Notes: generated from the letters alone by a model not told the origin. A DNA stretch of 64,000 nt from Chitinophagaceae bacterium (GCA_016787085.1 JAEUVJ010000039.1:1-64000), one strand, 5' to 3'; counted from the first letter of the stretch, positions 17,950 through 27,789 are shown. Numbers and translations: made by a program.

Positions 17950-17961
17950 AGGGGCTTTTTT
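17937..17961 (+). terminator. Intrinsic terminator of bshA
   Basis: An 8-bp stem AAAGCCCC / GGGGCTTT with a 6-base loop is followed by TTTTTT. The bshA stop codon lies inside the loop. Confidence 0.9.
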
Positions 17962-17984
17962 AATATGGATACCTGTAGCAAGAC

Positions 17985-19289
17985 TTATCGTCTTAACCAT
18001 GTTTCAGGATTTACATTATTCTTTTCTATCATCAGCATAAAATCTACCTGGCCTCCTGATCCATCCTGCGCTTCACCTACACGGCCGATGGCCTGCCCTG
18101 TTCTTACCTGTGCTCCTTTGCCTACGCTTACACCAGACAGGTTACTATAAGAAGTAAAATATTTACCGTGACGGATAATGACCGCTACGCCATCCCCGTA
18201 ATTATGTATGGCTACTACTTCTCCATCAAATACCGCTTTGACAGCACCGCCGGCACTGGGCGTAGCAATGGTAACACCCGGGTTGTTATCCCGCAGATCA
18301 GTTCCTTCAATCGTATAAGGCCCAAAGTGAACACTGACAAACCCATTATCCACCGGCCAGGGCAACTTGCCGCGATTGGCCTGAAACTCGCCATTGAGTT
18401 TTACGTCGCTTGCATTCAGATCAAGGTAACTGCCCGTTTTCTTCACTTCAACCTTTTCAGCTGTTTTGGTAGTTCCCGATGCAGGATTCGTTACAACCGG
18501 CGAAAGAACAGTATTCTTTTTCTCGGCTTCTGCTTTTCGTTTTGCTTCCTCGGCTGCCTTGGCTATTTCCCTTTTTACAATGGCATCAATAGCATTTTTC
18601 AGATCCCTGTCCCTTTTCTTTTTAACGGCCAGCTGTTTTTGCAGATCTTTTTCCTGCGATTTCAGATCTGAAACCACTGCGTCCTTTTCCTTTCTCTGTA
18701 CATCAAGGACAGTTCTTTCTTTTACCTGGCTTTGCAGCGCCATATTCTTTTGCTGCTTTCTTCCTAATTGCTGCTGCTGCCGCTTACCGATCAGTTGCTG
18801 TGTTTCCAAAATGGTATTGACTTGTTTTTCCCGGTAGGTACGATAGCTTTTCAGGTAAGATATCCTGCGTATCGCATCATTGAAGCTGATGGAGGAAAAA
18901 ATAAAATTCACATAATCATAATTGCTCCGGTTCTTATACGCATACACCACGCTCCGGGCATATTGTGATTTTAACGTGTCAAGCTGCTTTTGCAGGCGAT
19001 AGATCTCCAGGTTGCTGAGGTAGATGTCATCATCTATCATTTTCAGTTCCCGGTTGATGCTGCTGATATAGCGCTCTTGCAGATTGATCTTCTTCTTCAG
19101 CATGTTCAGCTGGCCGAGAGACTGCTTTTTTTGACCTTTGATCTTATCATACATTCCCTGTATCTGCTTCAGCTCGTTCTGTATTTCCTGTCTTTCTCTT
19201 TCCAGCTGGGCCTTGTCCTGCGGCTGTGCCAGCAGGGCAGTTGCAACCGAAGTAAAAATGAGGGTAATGAGCAGATGTTTTTTCAGCAT
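17985..19289 (-). CDS. EnvC-like murein hydrolase activator with degenerate LytM domain
   Basis: A 434-residue exported protein: signal peptide (about 1-21), long coiled coil (about 25-250, Gln/Lys/Glu-rich), Ala/Lys-rich linker, then a C-terminal LytM/M23-like domain (about 320-434). The domain keeps the fold motifs (PSAGGAVKAVFDGEV, VIIRHGKYFTSY), but the metal and catalytic residues are gone. The usual Y-x-H-L-S is YSNLS and the usual H-L-H is Q-V-D in GGQVDFML. Loss of zinc ligands is characteristic of EnvC/NlpD regulators, which activate amidases rather than cut peptidoglycan. It is the last gene of the minus-strand series after DUF4292, 84 bases downstream of it. Confidence 0.87.
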   Translation of the reverse strand: MLKKHLLITLIFTSVATALLAQPQDKAQLERERQEIQNELKQIQGMYDKIKGQKKQSLGQLNMLKKKINLQERYISSINRELKMIDDDIYLSNLEIYRLQKQLDTLKSQYARSVVYAYKNRSNYDYVNFIFSSISFNDAIRRISYLKSYRTYREKQVNTILETQQLIGKRQQQQLGRKQQKNMALQSQVKERTVLDVQRKEKDAVVSDLKSQEKDLQKQLAVKKKRDRDLKNAIDAIVKREIAKAAEEAKRKAEAEKKNTVLSPVVTNPASGTTKTAEKVEVKKTGSYLDLNASDVKLNGEFQANRGKLPWPVDNGFVSVHFGPYTIEGTDLRDNNPGVTIATPSAGGAVKAVFDGEVVAIHNYGDGVAVIIRHGKYFTSYSNLSGVSVGKGAQVRTGQAIGRVGEAQDGSGGQVDFMLMIEKNNVNPETWLRR

Positions 19290-19373
19290 AGTTTATTATT
19301 GGCGTGGTAAATAAAAAACAGGGTGCGGAAACAAAGAATTATAACGGATAATTGATGAATAAATTTTATTATA

Positions 19374-20195
19374 CTAATTCAGTTTATAATTTTTCGGCAC
19401 AGAAAAGGGGAAGCTTAACGTTTCATTAAAGCTGTAGGATTTGAAATCCAGCTTGATATCCAGCTTTGATTTCTCGGATACGGTGATACGCCGTTTAGCA
19501 GAAAAGTCAGGTCCTTTCTTGTTCTCATATTCATCATAACTCAGGTCGCAGGTACGGTTGCGGGTAATGTCCACATCATCCAGCTTGCTATGGTACATTT
19601 TACCATCATTCAGCGTGACCAGGTTCTTAAAAAAATCGCCCACCGACAAAAGAGAGATCGCTTCCGGCGTACGGGTATAGGAAATGATATTGCTGTCTAA
19701 AAAAACAGGATTGCCGATGATCAGTTCCTGCATGGAAGCAAGATCGAGCGGCAGGCCGGTTACCTCCTGTATGTAGGCCACACTGCGGGCGGTATAGATC
19801 CTGTCAAGTTTATTTATCAGTTTGATAGAGTCCTGCGTAATATATGCCCTCAACCCTTCAATACCGAAAAGCCCGGTAACAGCCAGCCAGATCACGCTGT
19901 CTTTGTACATCCGCAAAGTGACATTCACATTCTCCTTTTTTCCATCTCCACCCACATAGTCCACATCTACCTTAGCATTGAAAGTAGTGAAGGCGATCCG
20001 CTGCGACAAGAGTTTTGCATAGCTCTCCTGTATGATAGCTGCTGAATCTTCCCCGCTTTTAACCGGCGTAATGACCGTAGTAGTATCTGTTTTGGTAATA
20101 GCTGTCTGGATTTTCCGGGTAGGACGGCAGGCAGTAAAGAGGAAAAAGGCTGCGCTTATTATGATCAGTAAAACTCTCATCATTGGCTTATTCAT
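19374..20195 (-). CDS. DUF4292 lipoprotein
   Basis: A 273-residue lipoprotein. The start MNKPMMRVLL at 20195 precedes a hydrophobic stretch and a lipobox ending FTAC at about residue 23; its ATG overlaps the dut stop (TAATG), which supports this start over the longer open frame. The mature part has the beta-strand-rich, LolA-like pattern of DUF4292, a Bacteroidota outer-membrane-associated family of unknown function. A role in carrying lipoproteins or lipid A at the outer membrane has been guessed from fold resemblance; I cannot confirm that here. It sits between dut and envC. Confidence 0.8.
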   Translation of the reverse strand: MNKPMMRVLLIIISAAFFLFTACRPTRKIQTAITKTDTTTVITPVKSGEDSAAIIQESYAKLLSQRIAFTTFNAKVDVDYVGGDGKKENVNVTLRMYKDSVIWLAVTGLFGIEGLRAYITQDSIKLINKLDRIYTARSVAYIQEVTGLPLDLASMQELIIGNPVFLDSNIISYTRTPEAISLLSVGDFFKNLVTLNDGKMYHSKLDDVDITRNRTCDLSYDEYENKKGPDFSAKRRITVSEKSKLDIKLDFKSYSFNETLSFPFSVPKNYKLN

Positions 20196-20638
20196 TATTG
20201 TTTGCCGGTATGGCCAAACCCTCCGGCATTTCTTTCGGTGACCGCCAGTTCCTCTGCTGGTTTCCACAAGGCCTTCTCCACCTTTTGCACTACCAGCTGT
20301 GCGATACGGTCACCCGGTAGAATGACCTGCTCTTCGCCGGAAAGGTTGATCAAAATAATCTTAATTTCTCCGCGATAGTCAGCGTCTATTGTCCCCGGGG
20401 TATTCAGACAGGTGATCCCCTGTTTGACCGCCAGTCCGCTTCTGGGACGAACCTGTATCTCGTACCCTTCGGGTATTTCTACAAAAAGACCTGTGGGGAT
20501 CAATGTTCTCTCCAGTGGTTGCATTGTCACAGGTATATCCAGCGAAGCTTTCACATCCATCCCGGATGACCCGGTCGTTGCATAGGCAGGCAACGCATTG
20601 GCAGAACGATTGATGATCTTTATTTCAACAACTGACAT
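20195..20638 (-). CDS. dut: dUTP diphosphatase
   Basis: A 147-residue trimeric dUTPase that hydrolyses dUTP to dUMP and pyrophosphate, keeping uracil out of DNA. The five family motifs are visible: GSSGMDVKA (1), RPRSGLAVK (2), NTPGTIDADYRGE (3, with the catalytic Asp), GDRIAQLVV (4) and the C-terminal RNAGGFGHTG arm (5). ATG 20638 gives the standard length; the open frame extends further only through non-conserved sequence. It overlaps the DUF4292 start by one base and lies 54 bases downstream of ispF. Confidence 0.96.
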   Translation of the reverse strand: MSVVEIKIINRSANALPAYATTGSSGMDVKASLDIPVTMQPLERTLIPTGLFVEIPEGYEIQVRPRSGLAVKQGITCLNTPGTIDADYRGEIKIILINLSGEEQVILPGDRIAQLVVQKVEKALWKPAEELAVTERNAGGFGHTGKQ

Positions 20639-20692
20639 GGGCGCAAAGGTAAATGAAACAAGGGACAAGGCACAAGGCCTCAAGAGGCAGTA

Positions 20693-21172
20693 TTATTTTC
20701 TCATCAACAGAACGGTAGCGTATGCCACAAGTCCTTCTTCTCTTCCTATAAAACCGAGCCGTTCTGTAGTGGTGGCTTTGATCGAAACATCCTTTTCTGT
20801 GATCGCTGCTATCTCTGCTATTGTTTTTTGCATTTGCGGCACATAGGGTTTGATCTTAGGCGCCTGCAGGCAAAGGGTGCTGTCAATATTTACGATCGCA
20901 TATCCTTCCTTCTTGATCAGTTCAATTGTCTGCTGCAGGAGAATTTTACTGTCAATATTTTTATAAGCAGGATCGGTATCAGGGAAGTGAAAACCAATAT
21001 CACCAAGACATACCGCCCCCAGCAATGCATCACAGATAGCATGCAGTAATACATCAGCATCGCTATGCCCGAGAGCCCCTTTATGATGTGGAATCTTCAC
21101 TCCGCCTATCCAGAGTTCTCTTCCTTCTGCCAACTGGTGAAAATCTATTCCTGATCCTATGCGGTAAGCCAT
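20693..21172 (-). CDS. ispF: 2-C-methyl-D-erythritol 2,4-cyclodiphosphate synthase
   Basis: A 159-residue enzyme of the MEP isoprenoid pathway. The zinc ligands in the GIDFHQL motif (Asp8-x-His10 pattern; Phe replaces the usual Val between them) and the GHSDADVLLHAICDALLGA segment (about 38-56) are intact. The late motif TTTERLGFIGREEGL is at about 135-149. Start ATG 21172 fits the family opening. The gene is separated from porV by a strong terminator, so it probably has its own promoter within the short gap, or depends on read-through. Confidence 0.95.
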   Translation of the reverse strand: MAYRIGSGIDFHQLAEGRELWIGGVKIPHHKGALGHSDADVLLHAICDALLGAVCLGDIGFHFPDTDPAYKNIDSKILLQQTIELIKKEGYAIVNIDSTLCLQAPKIKPYVPQMQKTIAEIAAITEKDVSIKATTTERLGFIGREEGLVAYATVLLMRK

Positions 21173-21202
21173 GGGCTGGTTTTGGTTGCAAACTAACAAA
21201 AC

Positions 21203-21234
21203 AAAAAGCGTCCTGCCTGAGGCGGGACGCTTTT
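21203..21234 (-). terminator. Intrinsic terminator of porV
   Basis: A 14-bp stem (plus-strand arms 21204-21217 and 21221-21234, one G-T wobble) with a 3-base loop. On the minus strand it ends in a T run, 19 bases after the porV stop. Confidence 0.88.
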
Positions 21235-21253
21235 ATCTGTAAAGAAAGTATTA

Positions 21254-22414
21254 TTATTCTCCACCAGCACCACCATCCAGATCAAACAACACAGAGAAAC
21301 GGAGGGTGTTGGAAAGCGGATTGCGGCTTACACCACTGCCTGAAGGCAGGAGGTAAGAGAAGTTCAAACCGAAAATATTGTATTTAACGCCCAGACCCGC
21401 TGTGAAGTAACGGCGGTTGCCTTTTGTCTGGTCTTCCCAGAAGTAACCTGCACGAAGAGCAAACTGGTTATTATACCAGTATTCAACACCGGCAGAAATC
21501 TGGAATTCCTTCAATTCTTCGCTGAAGCCATCAGGCGCATCACCGAATGAACTGAACCAGCTTCCTACCACACTTTTCTTCCTGTAGTCGGCAATAGCAT
21601 TGGGATCAGAAAGATCAGTGGGAGGTGTAGGCACCAGCAGTTTATTGATATCAATACCAAAACTGATCTTGTTCTGGTCGTTAAAGTTCTTTGTATAGGT
21701 AGTACCTAAGCCGAGGTTAGCCGGAATGAAATCTTTCATATCCGCATTGTCAGTATAGGAAACTTTTGCACCAAGATTAGTCATCGTAGCGCCAAATGCC
21801 CAGCCGTCGCCACCCTGGTTCTTCGCATCATAATACAGACCAATATCACCGGCTACTGAACTGCCTACTTTGTACGAAGTACTTCCGCTGGTAACACCAC
21901 CACCGGTAAGGTTGGAATTGATATAACGGAGTGCTACACCCAGACCTACCCGGTCAGAGAGTTTGCGGGAATAACCCAGATCAATACTGAACTCTCTCGG
22001 TTTAGCTGCGCCCCATTCATTGCCCAGATTATCTGTAAACTGGATATTACCGAGACTGAAGTAACGTAAAGACATGTTGATAGCCTGGTTCTCATCAAAT
22101 TTGTAGTAGCCGGCCAATGAAGCCAGGTAAACATCATTTACCAGATCTTTCAGCCATGGAGTATAAGTGGCAGCAATACCACCTTTCGATTCGTTGAAAG
22201 CAACTTTTCCAATGTTCCAGAACCCGGAACTGGCATCAGGTGATGTAGCTACACCAATATCGCCCATACCTCCTGAACGTGCATCGGGAGAAATGCGCAA
22301 AAATGGTACTGCAGTCGTAACAACGTTGATTTCCTGAACCTGGGCCCTCAGGGCAGAAATAAAGCCGCAAAGCAGAATGATACCGGCAGTTAGTTTTAAA
22401 GCAGATGGTCTCAT
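21254..22414 (-). CDS. porV: Type IX secretion outer-membrane protein PorV (LptO)
   Basis: A 386-residue outer-membrane beta-barrel of the FadL-like fold with a signal peptide ending near residue 24. The PorV opening is clear: TAVPFLRISPDARSGGMGDIGVAT at about residues 33-56, then repeated beta-strands and a final aromatic strand before an Asp/Gly-rich tail. PorV receives substrates from the T9SS translocon and delivers them to the sortase PorU. Its partner porU lies immediately upstream on the same strand, 84 bases away, so the two are likely co-expressed. Confidence 0.93.
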   Translation of the reverse strand: MRPSALKLTAGIILLCGFISALRAQVQEINVVTTAVPFLRISPDARSGGMGDIGVATSPDASSGFWNIGKVAFNESKGGIAATYTPWLKDLVNDVYLASLAGYYKFDENQAINMSLRYFSLGNIQFTDNLGNEWGAAKPREFSIDLGYSRKLSDRVGLGVALRYINSNLTGGGVTSGSTSYKVGSSVAGDIGLYYDAKNQGGDGWAFGATMTNLGAKVSYTDNADMKDFIPANLGLGTTYTKNFNDQNKISFGIDINKLLVPTPPTDLSDPNAIADYRKKSVVGSWFSSFGDAPDGFSEELKEFQISAGVEYWYNNQFALRAGYFWEDQTKGNRRYFTAGLGVKYNIFGLNFSYLLPSGSGVSRNPLSNTLRFSVLFDLDGGAGGE

Positions 22415-22498
22415 CAGAAAATGTTTAATTATTGGTTGTATAAATTTATGAGGGTCTGGATAAAAATGAGCGGCTAAAGTATTGAAATTTACCCGAAA

Positions 22499-25400
22499 CT
22501 AAAAAATGACCAGTTTTTCGATCTTTTCTTTTTTTAATTTGTCGGGTGCAGTCACGGAAAGTTTATAAAGATAAACTCCTCTTCCTACTTTATCGCCGTA
22601 TTCGTCTCTACCGTCCCATTCTAATTCACTTGAACGGTTTCCGGGGGTGTTTATTGTCTTTTGGATCACTTTTATTACCCTTCCGGTAAGCGTAAATACC
22701 TGTATTCTAACCTGCAAGTCCTGTCCCGGCTTGTTATGCCCGAACCAGAACTGCGTTCTTGTAGTAAAGGGATTAGGATAATTCAAAATATGACTTAATT
22801 CCAGTTCTTCGTCCTTGGCGACAGTAAAGTCCAAAATGGCCTCATTCGAATTGTTCAGTACATCCCAGGCTTTGATACTGATGGTATGATGTCCTGCCTC
22901 CAGTTCCGGCAGTTGGAACCTGACACCACCCCGCTGATAGCTGTCTAATTCACCTTCATAAAAGTCATTGAGAATAAAAAATTGGCGGCTATCATTGTCA
23001 AGAGTTGCTACGATATCATGACCAATACCTGTACCCACTGTATTGATACCCGACGAGTCGGCCAGCTTCACGATCAGTACCGGGCTTTCGTTAGTAATAC
23101 CCCCATTGACAAACCTCTCGTCATTCAGGTAAGGCTTTATCTCAGGCCCCTCGTCATCATTATCAGTAGCGTTACCGGCCCCGCCAATCACCAGGTTTGT
23201 AAAAAAGCCATTGGCATCCTGCAACCCGTTTTCAGCGTACAGGCTTAGCTTGCCATTGCCATATTGGTAATTGATATCTTTCGGCACCTTGAAAGAAAAG
23301 GAAAAACGGCCATTGCTGACAGAGGCTTTCCCTTTAAACAAAGCGTTTGACTGAGTGCTAAAATTTGTTGGCTGGCTGCCGGGATCATTGGCTAAAGTAT
23401 TTACCTGTTGAGGCTTATCAAATACAGCCGGGTACACATTCCCGTTGAATGATGTCAATACATTACCCGCCACATCGGTCACCTCCCCTTCTATCGTTAC
23501 TTTTTCTTTTGCACTAAGTGTATCAGCCTGGGCAACCGGAATATTGTTCACTTTTGTCGCCCTTACTTTCAATACAGGGTAGGCGATGGTCAAAGCCGGG
23601 TCGCCGAGCAAGGTGAACTTCCTGTTGTTGGCAATATCGCCAAAGGTTTGATAAGTATAATTCTTAGCCTCCCTCATGGCATCGCCTAATGTCCTGTATC
23701 TGCCGTTCGCATCTGGCTGCAGCGCAAACTGCAGGTAGTTGTTGTTCATAATGCGGTTGCTGAATGCAAACACGACGCGGGTTGTCGTCATCAGGGCGAT
23801 GGCACCGGTCTTCGGACGCAGCAAAATATTTTCCCCGATCGAATTCACCTGCGGTATATCGTACGGAGCAAAATCGCAGGTAGCCGTAATAAACAGGGGC
23901 AACCTGCCGGGATTATTCCAGTTATTGACTATATCCTGGTCTAAAATGGTTTCATCAGCTAATCTTCTCGGCCCACCATGACCTGTATAGTTCCAGATCA
24001 GTGTACCATTGTACACCTGGTTGCTAATGGCCTGGTTTACCTGGGGGTAACTACTGCCCCCCGATCCGCTCTGCTGTTGAAAGGCATCGAGATAAATTTT
24101 TTCCTGGTTAAAGACAGGGGCAACACTGCTGGCTGTGCCGGTAATTATTTCTGCATCCTGCAGGTGCAGGTTCTGATCCTCATCATCGGCAATGAAAGTG
24201 AGCTGGTTTCTCCAGGGGCCCATACTTTCGGCAGAAAAATATGTTTCTGCTTTATCCACAAAATTTTTTGCCTCATCTATGTTCTTTGCCGGCACACGCC
24301 CGATACCGATATCCAGATAGTTGATAACAGCGCCGGAATTGATATCCTCATTGTCATCCAGAAAGCCATAGAAGTCATCGGAAGCGTATGTTGCCAGCGG
24401 GTCTAAAGAAAAATAATTCTCCCATGCAGGCACATAGTTGGTATTATTGGCTATCCTGTCTTTATAATCAAAAGACGCATCACCGAAAAGCAAAAGATAT
24501 TTTGGCTTATCTGCAGCACTTGTGTACTTATCATAATACATTTTCACAAAATCACGGATCGCCACCGGATCAGGGCTGCCACTTCCAAATTCATTGAATA
24601 CCTGTGTTGTTGTCGCAACTAAAACCCTGTAACTATTTCGCTGCCGGTGAAGCATAGCCAGCCGCTGTGCTTCTGCCAGAAACGGAGGATATACTACTAT
24701 GATATAGTCAGCAGGTGTAGTGCTATGTAAATTCTGATTGGCAACTGTTGCTTCTGCTTTTGGCACTAACAGGTTGGTGCTATTGAAAGCTGCATACTCC
24801 CGAAGCCTGTTGCAGCTATTGACAAACCTGTATTGATTTCCAGACAGCGTTCCCTGCATTCTTGCGGGATTCAGCGGATCAGTCACATCCCATACCTGTG
24901 TATCAGGTCCGGCATCCGATACTACAAATTCACCGATATTAACACCCACACTGGCCCAGTCCCGGAATAAGACCTGGCTAGCTCCGCTCAGTGAAAGGTT
25001 TCTCCGGGCAAATAGTTCAAACCAGTTCAGCCAGCCCTGCGCATTAAAACTGCCGGGACGATATGTATAACTGATTGTAAAATTATTGCCGGGAACGGCT
25101 GCTGTAACGACAGATGTGGCCTGTTGTGCAAAGACATCATACTGCCCGGTACCCACCGGCAATATCGGGACCTGCGTGACTAAGTTGCTATTCAGTTTCA
25201 CATCAAAACCACCCCCGCCACCGGCCGAACGGGCAATGCAATGACTGCGTATCGTTAGCAATGACCCGCTCACTAATTCCGGGATACTGATAGAAAAACT
25301 TCTTGACAAACTTCTGCCGGGTAGTTCTGACATTTCTTCTCCATACCACTCTCTTCCGCTTGACAGGAAATTCACGGTATCCAGTTCATGAAAATATCTT

Positions 25401-25954
25401 TCCGAAGAACTATTGATGGAAATATTGGGTGAGGTAACAACAGGTGCATTAACTACTCGTTTTCCTGTACCCCCTACCGTCAGAAAATACCAGGAACGGT
25501 CACTATATAAATTTTTTTGATGCGAGAACCGCTGGTTTGCTGAATCTTTTATCCATTGACCGGGGCCTTGTGCATAGAAGAGAATATAGTCGTTACCATT
25601 TATTATACCGTCCCCACCATCCACTATCTGAATCGCATTTTCCTGCAGGTCGTCCCACCACGGGCCTGCATTGGCTTCGGCCAGCATCTGCCCCCCGTTG
25701 CCATATAACCTGATCGAGCCAGAGGCAAGACCCGTTGTGTTCACACCAAGGCTGCTTAGAAAAGCAAGGTCCATTTTGTAAATACCGGGGTCTTTGACTG
25801 ATATCCTGTACCATGTACCGGATGATAATACAGAACTGGCCCGGTATGAGCGCTGTGTAGTCGCGGTCAAGGCCCCTATCGCTCCTGCAAAAAAGAACAA
25901 CAATTTTCTCCACAGCATACCGGCAAAAATCCGTTTTCTTGCCCAGAGCATCAA
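22499..25954 (-). CDS. porU: Type IX secretion sortase PorU (C25 family)
   Basis: A 1151-residue surface sortase that removes the C-terminal signal of T9SS cargo and attaches cargo to anionic lipopolysaccharide. Order: signal peptide; beta-rich N-terminal region; C25 gingipain-type catalytic domain with the His in NYTGHGGPRRL (about residue 660) and the Cys in FITATCDFAPYD (about 695). Ig-like domains follow, and a C-terminal FlgD-like sorting domain with the YPNPFTTRTQF motif (about 1065) ends in a KKEKIEKLVIF tail. Two starts are reasonable: 25954, or ATG 25918, which gives a compact signal peptide. It heads the porU-porV series, divergent from gldJ across about 210 bases in which I see no clear element. 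Confidence 0.93.
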   Translation of the reverse strand: MMLWARKRIFAGMLWRKLLFFFAGAIGALTATTQRSYRASSVLSSGTWYRISVKDPGIYKMDLAFLSSLGVNTTGLASGSIRLYGNGGQMLAEANAGPWWDDLQENAIQIVDGGDGIINGNDYILFYAQGPGQWIKDSANQRFSHQKNLYSDRSWYFLTVGGTGKRVVNAPVVTSPNISINSSSERYFHELDTVNFLSSGREWYGEEMSELPGRSLSRSFSISIPELVSGSLLTIRSHCIARSAGGGGGFDVKLNSNLVTQVPILPVGTGQYDVFAQQATSVVTAAVPGNNFTISYTYRPGSFNAQGWLNWFELFARRNLSLSGASQVLFRDWASVGVNIGEFVVSDAGPDTQVWDVTDPLNPARMQGTLSGNQYRFVNSCNRLREYAAFNSTNLLVPKAEATVANQNLHSTTPADYIIVVYPPFLAEAQRLAMLHRQRNSYRVLVATTTQVFNEFGSGSPDPVAIRDFVKMYYDKYTSAADKPKYLLLFGDASFDYKDRIANNTNYVPAWENYFSLDPLATYASDDFYGFLDDNEDINSGAVINYLDIGIGRVPAKNIDEAKNFVDKAETYFSAESMGPWRNQLTFIADDEDQNLHLQDAEIITGTASSVAPVFNQEKIYLDAFQQQSGSGGSSYPQVNQAISNQVYNGTLIWNYTGHGGPRRLADETILDQDIVNNWNNPGRLPLFITATCDFAPYDIPQVNSIGENILLRPKTGAIALMTTTRVVFAFSNRIMNNNYLQFALQPDANGRYRTLGDAMREAKNYTYQTFGDIANNRKFTLLGDPALTIAYPVLKVRATKVNNIPVAQADTLSAKEKVTIEGEVTDVAGNVLTSFNGNVYPAVFDKPQQVNTLANDPGSQPTNFSTQSNALFKGKASVSNGRFSFSFKVPKDINYQYGNGKLSLYAENGLQDANGFFTNLVIGGAGNATDNDDEGPEIKPYLNDERFVNGGITNESPVLIVKLADSSGINTVGTGIGHDIVATLDNDSRQFFILNDFYEGELDSYQRGGVRFQLPELEAGHHTISIKAWDVLNNSNEAILDFTVAKDEELELSHILNYPNPFTTRTQFWFGHNKPGQDLQVRIQVFTLTGRVIKVIQKTINTPGNRSSELEWDGRDEYGDKVGRGVYLYKLSVTAPDKLKKEKIEKLVIF

Positions 25955-26165
25955 AAGTTATACAGCCCTGATTTGACCGTATTGCAGGCAAGATGAGGCA
26001 GAGCCCCAGAATACTTCGCAGTAGAAGCCCGTGGCAAAAAAAGTAAATGTGCTAAAAGAGTTTTTACCCAAACTCTATATATTCGCAATTCCGGCTTTTA
26101 AAATCAGTACGAAGTGCAATATTTTTACCTAAGCCGGCGTTAAATTTATTCCAATCCATAGGTTT

Positions 26166-27737
26166 ATGCAAAAAACAATGATCGTGAAAAACTTAGTAAT
26201 CCTTCTGGCTGCCGTTGTGCTCCTGGCATCCTGTAAAGGCAAAGGCCTGTTCGGTAAGAAAAAGACCGATAAATCTGATGTAACAGGCTGGAACTATAAC
26301 GACAAGAATATGGGAGGCTACCAGGTAGCAAAATCCAAAGACCAGGGCACCGGTCCGGGTTTGGTATTTGTTCAGGGTGGTACCTTTACCATGGGTCAGA
26401 CGGATGAAGACGTCATGGGAGACTGGAACAACGTACCCCGTCGTGTATCCGTTCCTTCTTTCTACATTGACCGTACTGAAGTAGCCAACGTTCATTACAG
26501 GGAATATTTGTTCTGGCTGCAGAAAGTATTTGACCCAAGCGATCCGGTTAACGTTCCTATCATTGAGGGTGCATTACCTGATACTCTGGTTTGGAGAAGC
26601 GAGCTTAGCTATAATGAACCTCTTGTAGAATATTATTTCCGCCACCCCGGCTTTAATTACTACCCGGTGGTAGGTGTTACCTGGAGACAGGCCAATGATT
26701 TCTGTCTCTGGAGAAGCGATAGGGTGAATGAAGGAATTCTGTTAAAAAGGCAATTCATCAACAAACAAGGCTTGCAGGGGCAGCAGGGCAGCAACAACTT
26801 TACTACCAAGTCGTATTTGCTTGATCTGTACCAGACAGCCCCGGGCAAAGGCGCTACTTCCAAAAAGAGTGAACTAAAGACATCTACCGGACAACCCCGC
26901 ACAAAAGTTTCTATGGAAGATGGTATCCTTTTACCGGATTATCGTCTGCCTTTTGAAGCGGAGTGGGAATATGCAGCATATGGTTTGATCAACCAAAACC
27001 CCCGCCCTTCTGTGAAAGAAGGTAAACGCGGTGAGGAATTGCAGTCCAATAAACAAATTTATCCGTGGTCACAAAACGTGAATGGTCTGCGTGATACACG
27101 TCATGGTACATGGCAGGGCCAGTTCCTGGCTAACTTCAAACGCGGATCAGGTGATAACGCTGGTGTAGCGGGTGGTTTGAACGACCGTGCTTTCTATACA
27201 GCGGAAGTAAAATCATTTTTCCCTAATGGTTTCGGACTGTATAACATGGCCGGTAACGTAAGTGAGTGGGTACAGGACGTTTACAGACCGCTTTCTACTA
27301 TGGATTTTGATGACAACCCTGCTCCGATGCGTGGTAACGTATATATGAAATTATACAAAGATCCCACAACCGGTGAAGCACAGATCAATGATACTACCGG
27401 TCGTGTAAGAATGGTACAGGTAACAGATGTTGAAAGCAAGAACCGCCGTAACTATCAGCGCGGTAATGTGATCAACTATTTAGATGGTGACACTGCTTCT
27501 CAGGCAAGCTACGGTTATGGAATGACCACTTTGATCAGTGATAAGTCAAGGGTGTACAAAGGTGGTAGCTGGAATGACCGTGCTTATTGGCTGAGCCCCG
27601 GTGCACGCCGCTTCCTCGAAGAAGACCAGGCCCTGAGTACTTTAGGTTTCCGTTGCGCTATGGACCGCATGGGTAGCCCTGAAGGTAATGGCCGCAAAGT
27701 GGGCCAGCAGTTCCCGACAAGAAGACAAAAGCGCTAA
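26166..27737 (+). CDS. gldJ: Gliding motility/T9SS lipoprotein GldJ
   Basis: A 523-residue lipoprotein with lipobox LLASC at about residues 19-23 and an FGE-sulfatase (SUMF1/EgtB) fold. Diagnostic segments are TGWNYNDKNMGGYQ (about 41-54), LVFVQGGTFTMG (about 66-77), FYIDRTEVANVHY (about 101-113), YYPVVGVTWRQANDFC (about 162-177), and the C-terminal YKGGSWNDRAYWLSPGARR (about 466-484). GldJ belongs to the T9SS/gliding apparatus. The usual gldKLMN genes are not in this window, so gldJ is separate here as in other Bacteroidota. A strong terminator follows. Confidence 0.92.
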   Translation: MQKTMIVKNLVILLAAVVLLASCKGKGLFGKKKTDKSDVTGWNYNDKNMGGYQVAKSKDQGTGPGLVFVQGGTFTMGQTDEDVMGDWNNVPRRVSVPSFYIDRTEVANVHYREYLFWLQKVFDPSDPVNVPIIEGALPDTLVWRSELSYNEPLVEYYFRHPGFNYYPVVGVTWRQANDFCLWRSDRVNEGILLKRQFINKQGLQGQQGSNNFTTKSYLLDLYQTAPGKGATSKKSELKTSTGQPRTKVSMEDGILLPDYRLPFEAEWEYAAYGLINQNPRPSVKEGKRGEELQSNKQIYPWSQNVNGLRDTRHGTWQGQFLANFKRGSGDNAGVAGGLNDRAFYTAEVKSFFPNGFGLYNMAGNVSEWVQDVYRPLSTMDFDDNPAPMRGNVYMKLYKDPTTGEAQINDTTGRVRMVQVTDVESKNRRNYQRGNVINYLDGDTASQASYGYGMTTLISDKSRVYKGGSWNDRAYWLSPGARRFLEEDQALSTLGFRCAMDRMGSPEGNGRKVGQQFPTRRQKR

Positions 27738-27757
27738 TTGATAAAAGATTTTATTCA

Positions 27758-27789
27758 AACCCTCCCGATTTAACCGGGAGGGTTTTTTT
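27758..27789 (+). terminator. Intrinsic terminator of gldJ
   Basis: A perfect 10-bp stem AACCCTCCCG / CGGGAGGGTT with a 7-base loop, followed by a run of T, 20 bases after the stop. Confidence 0.93.
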
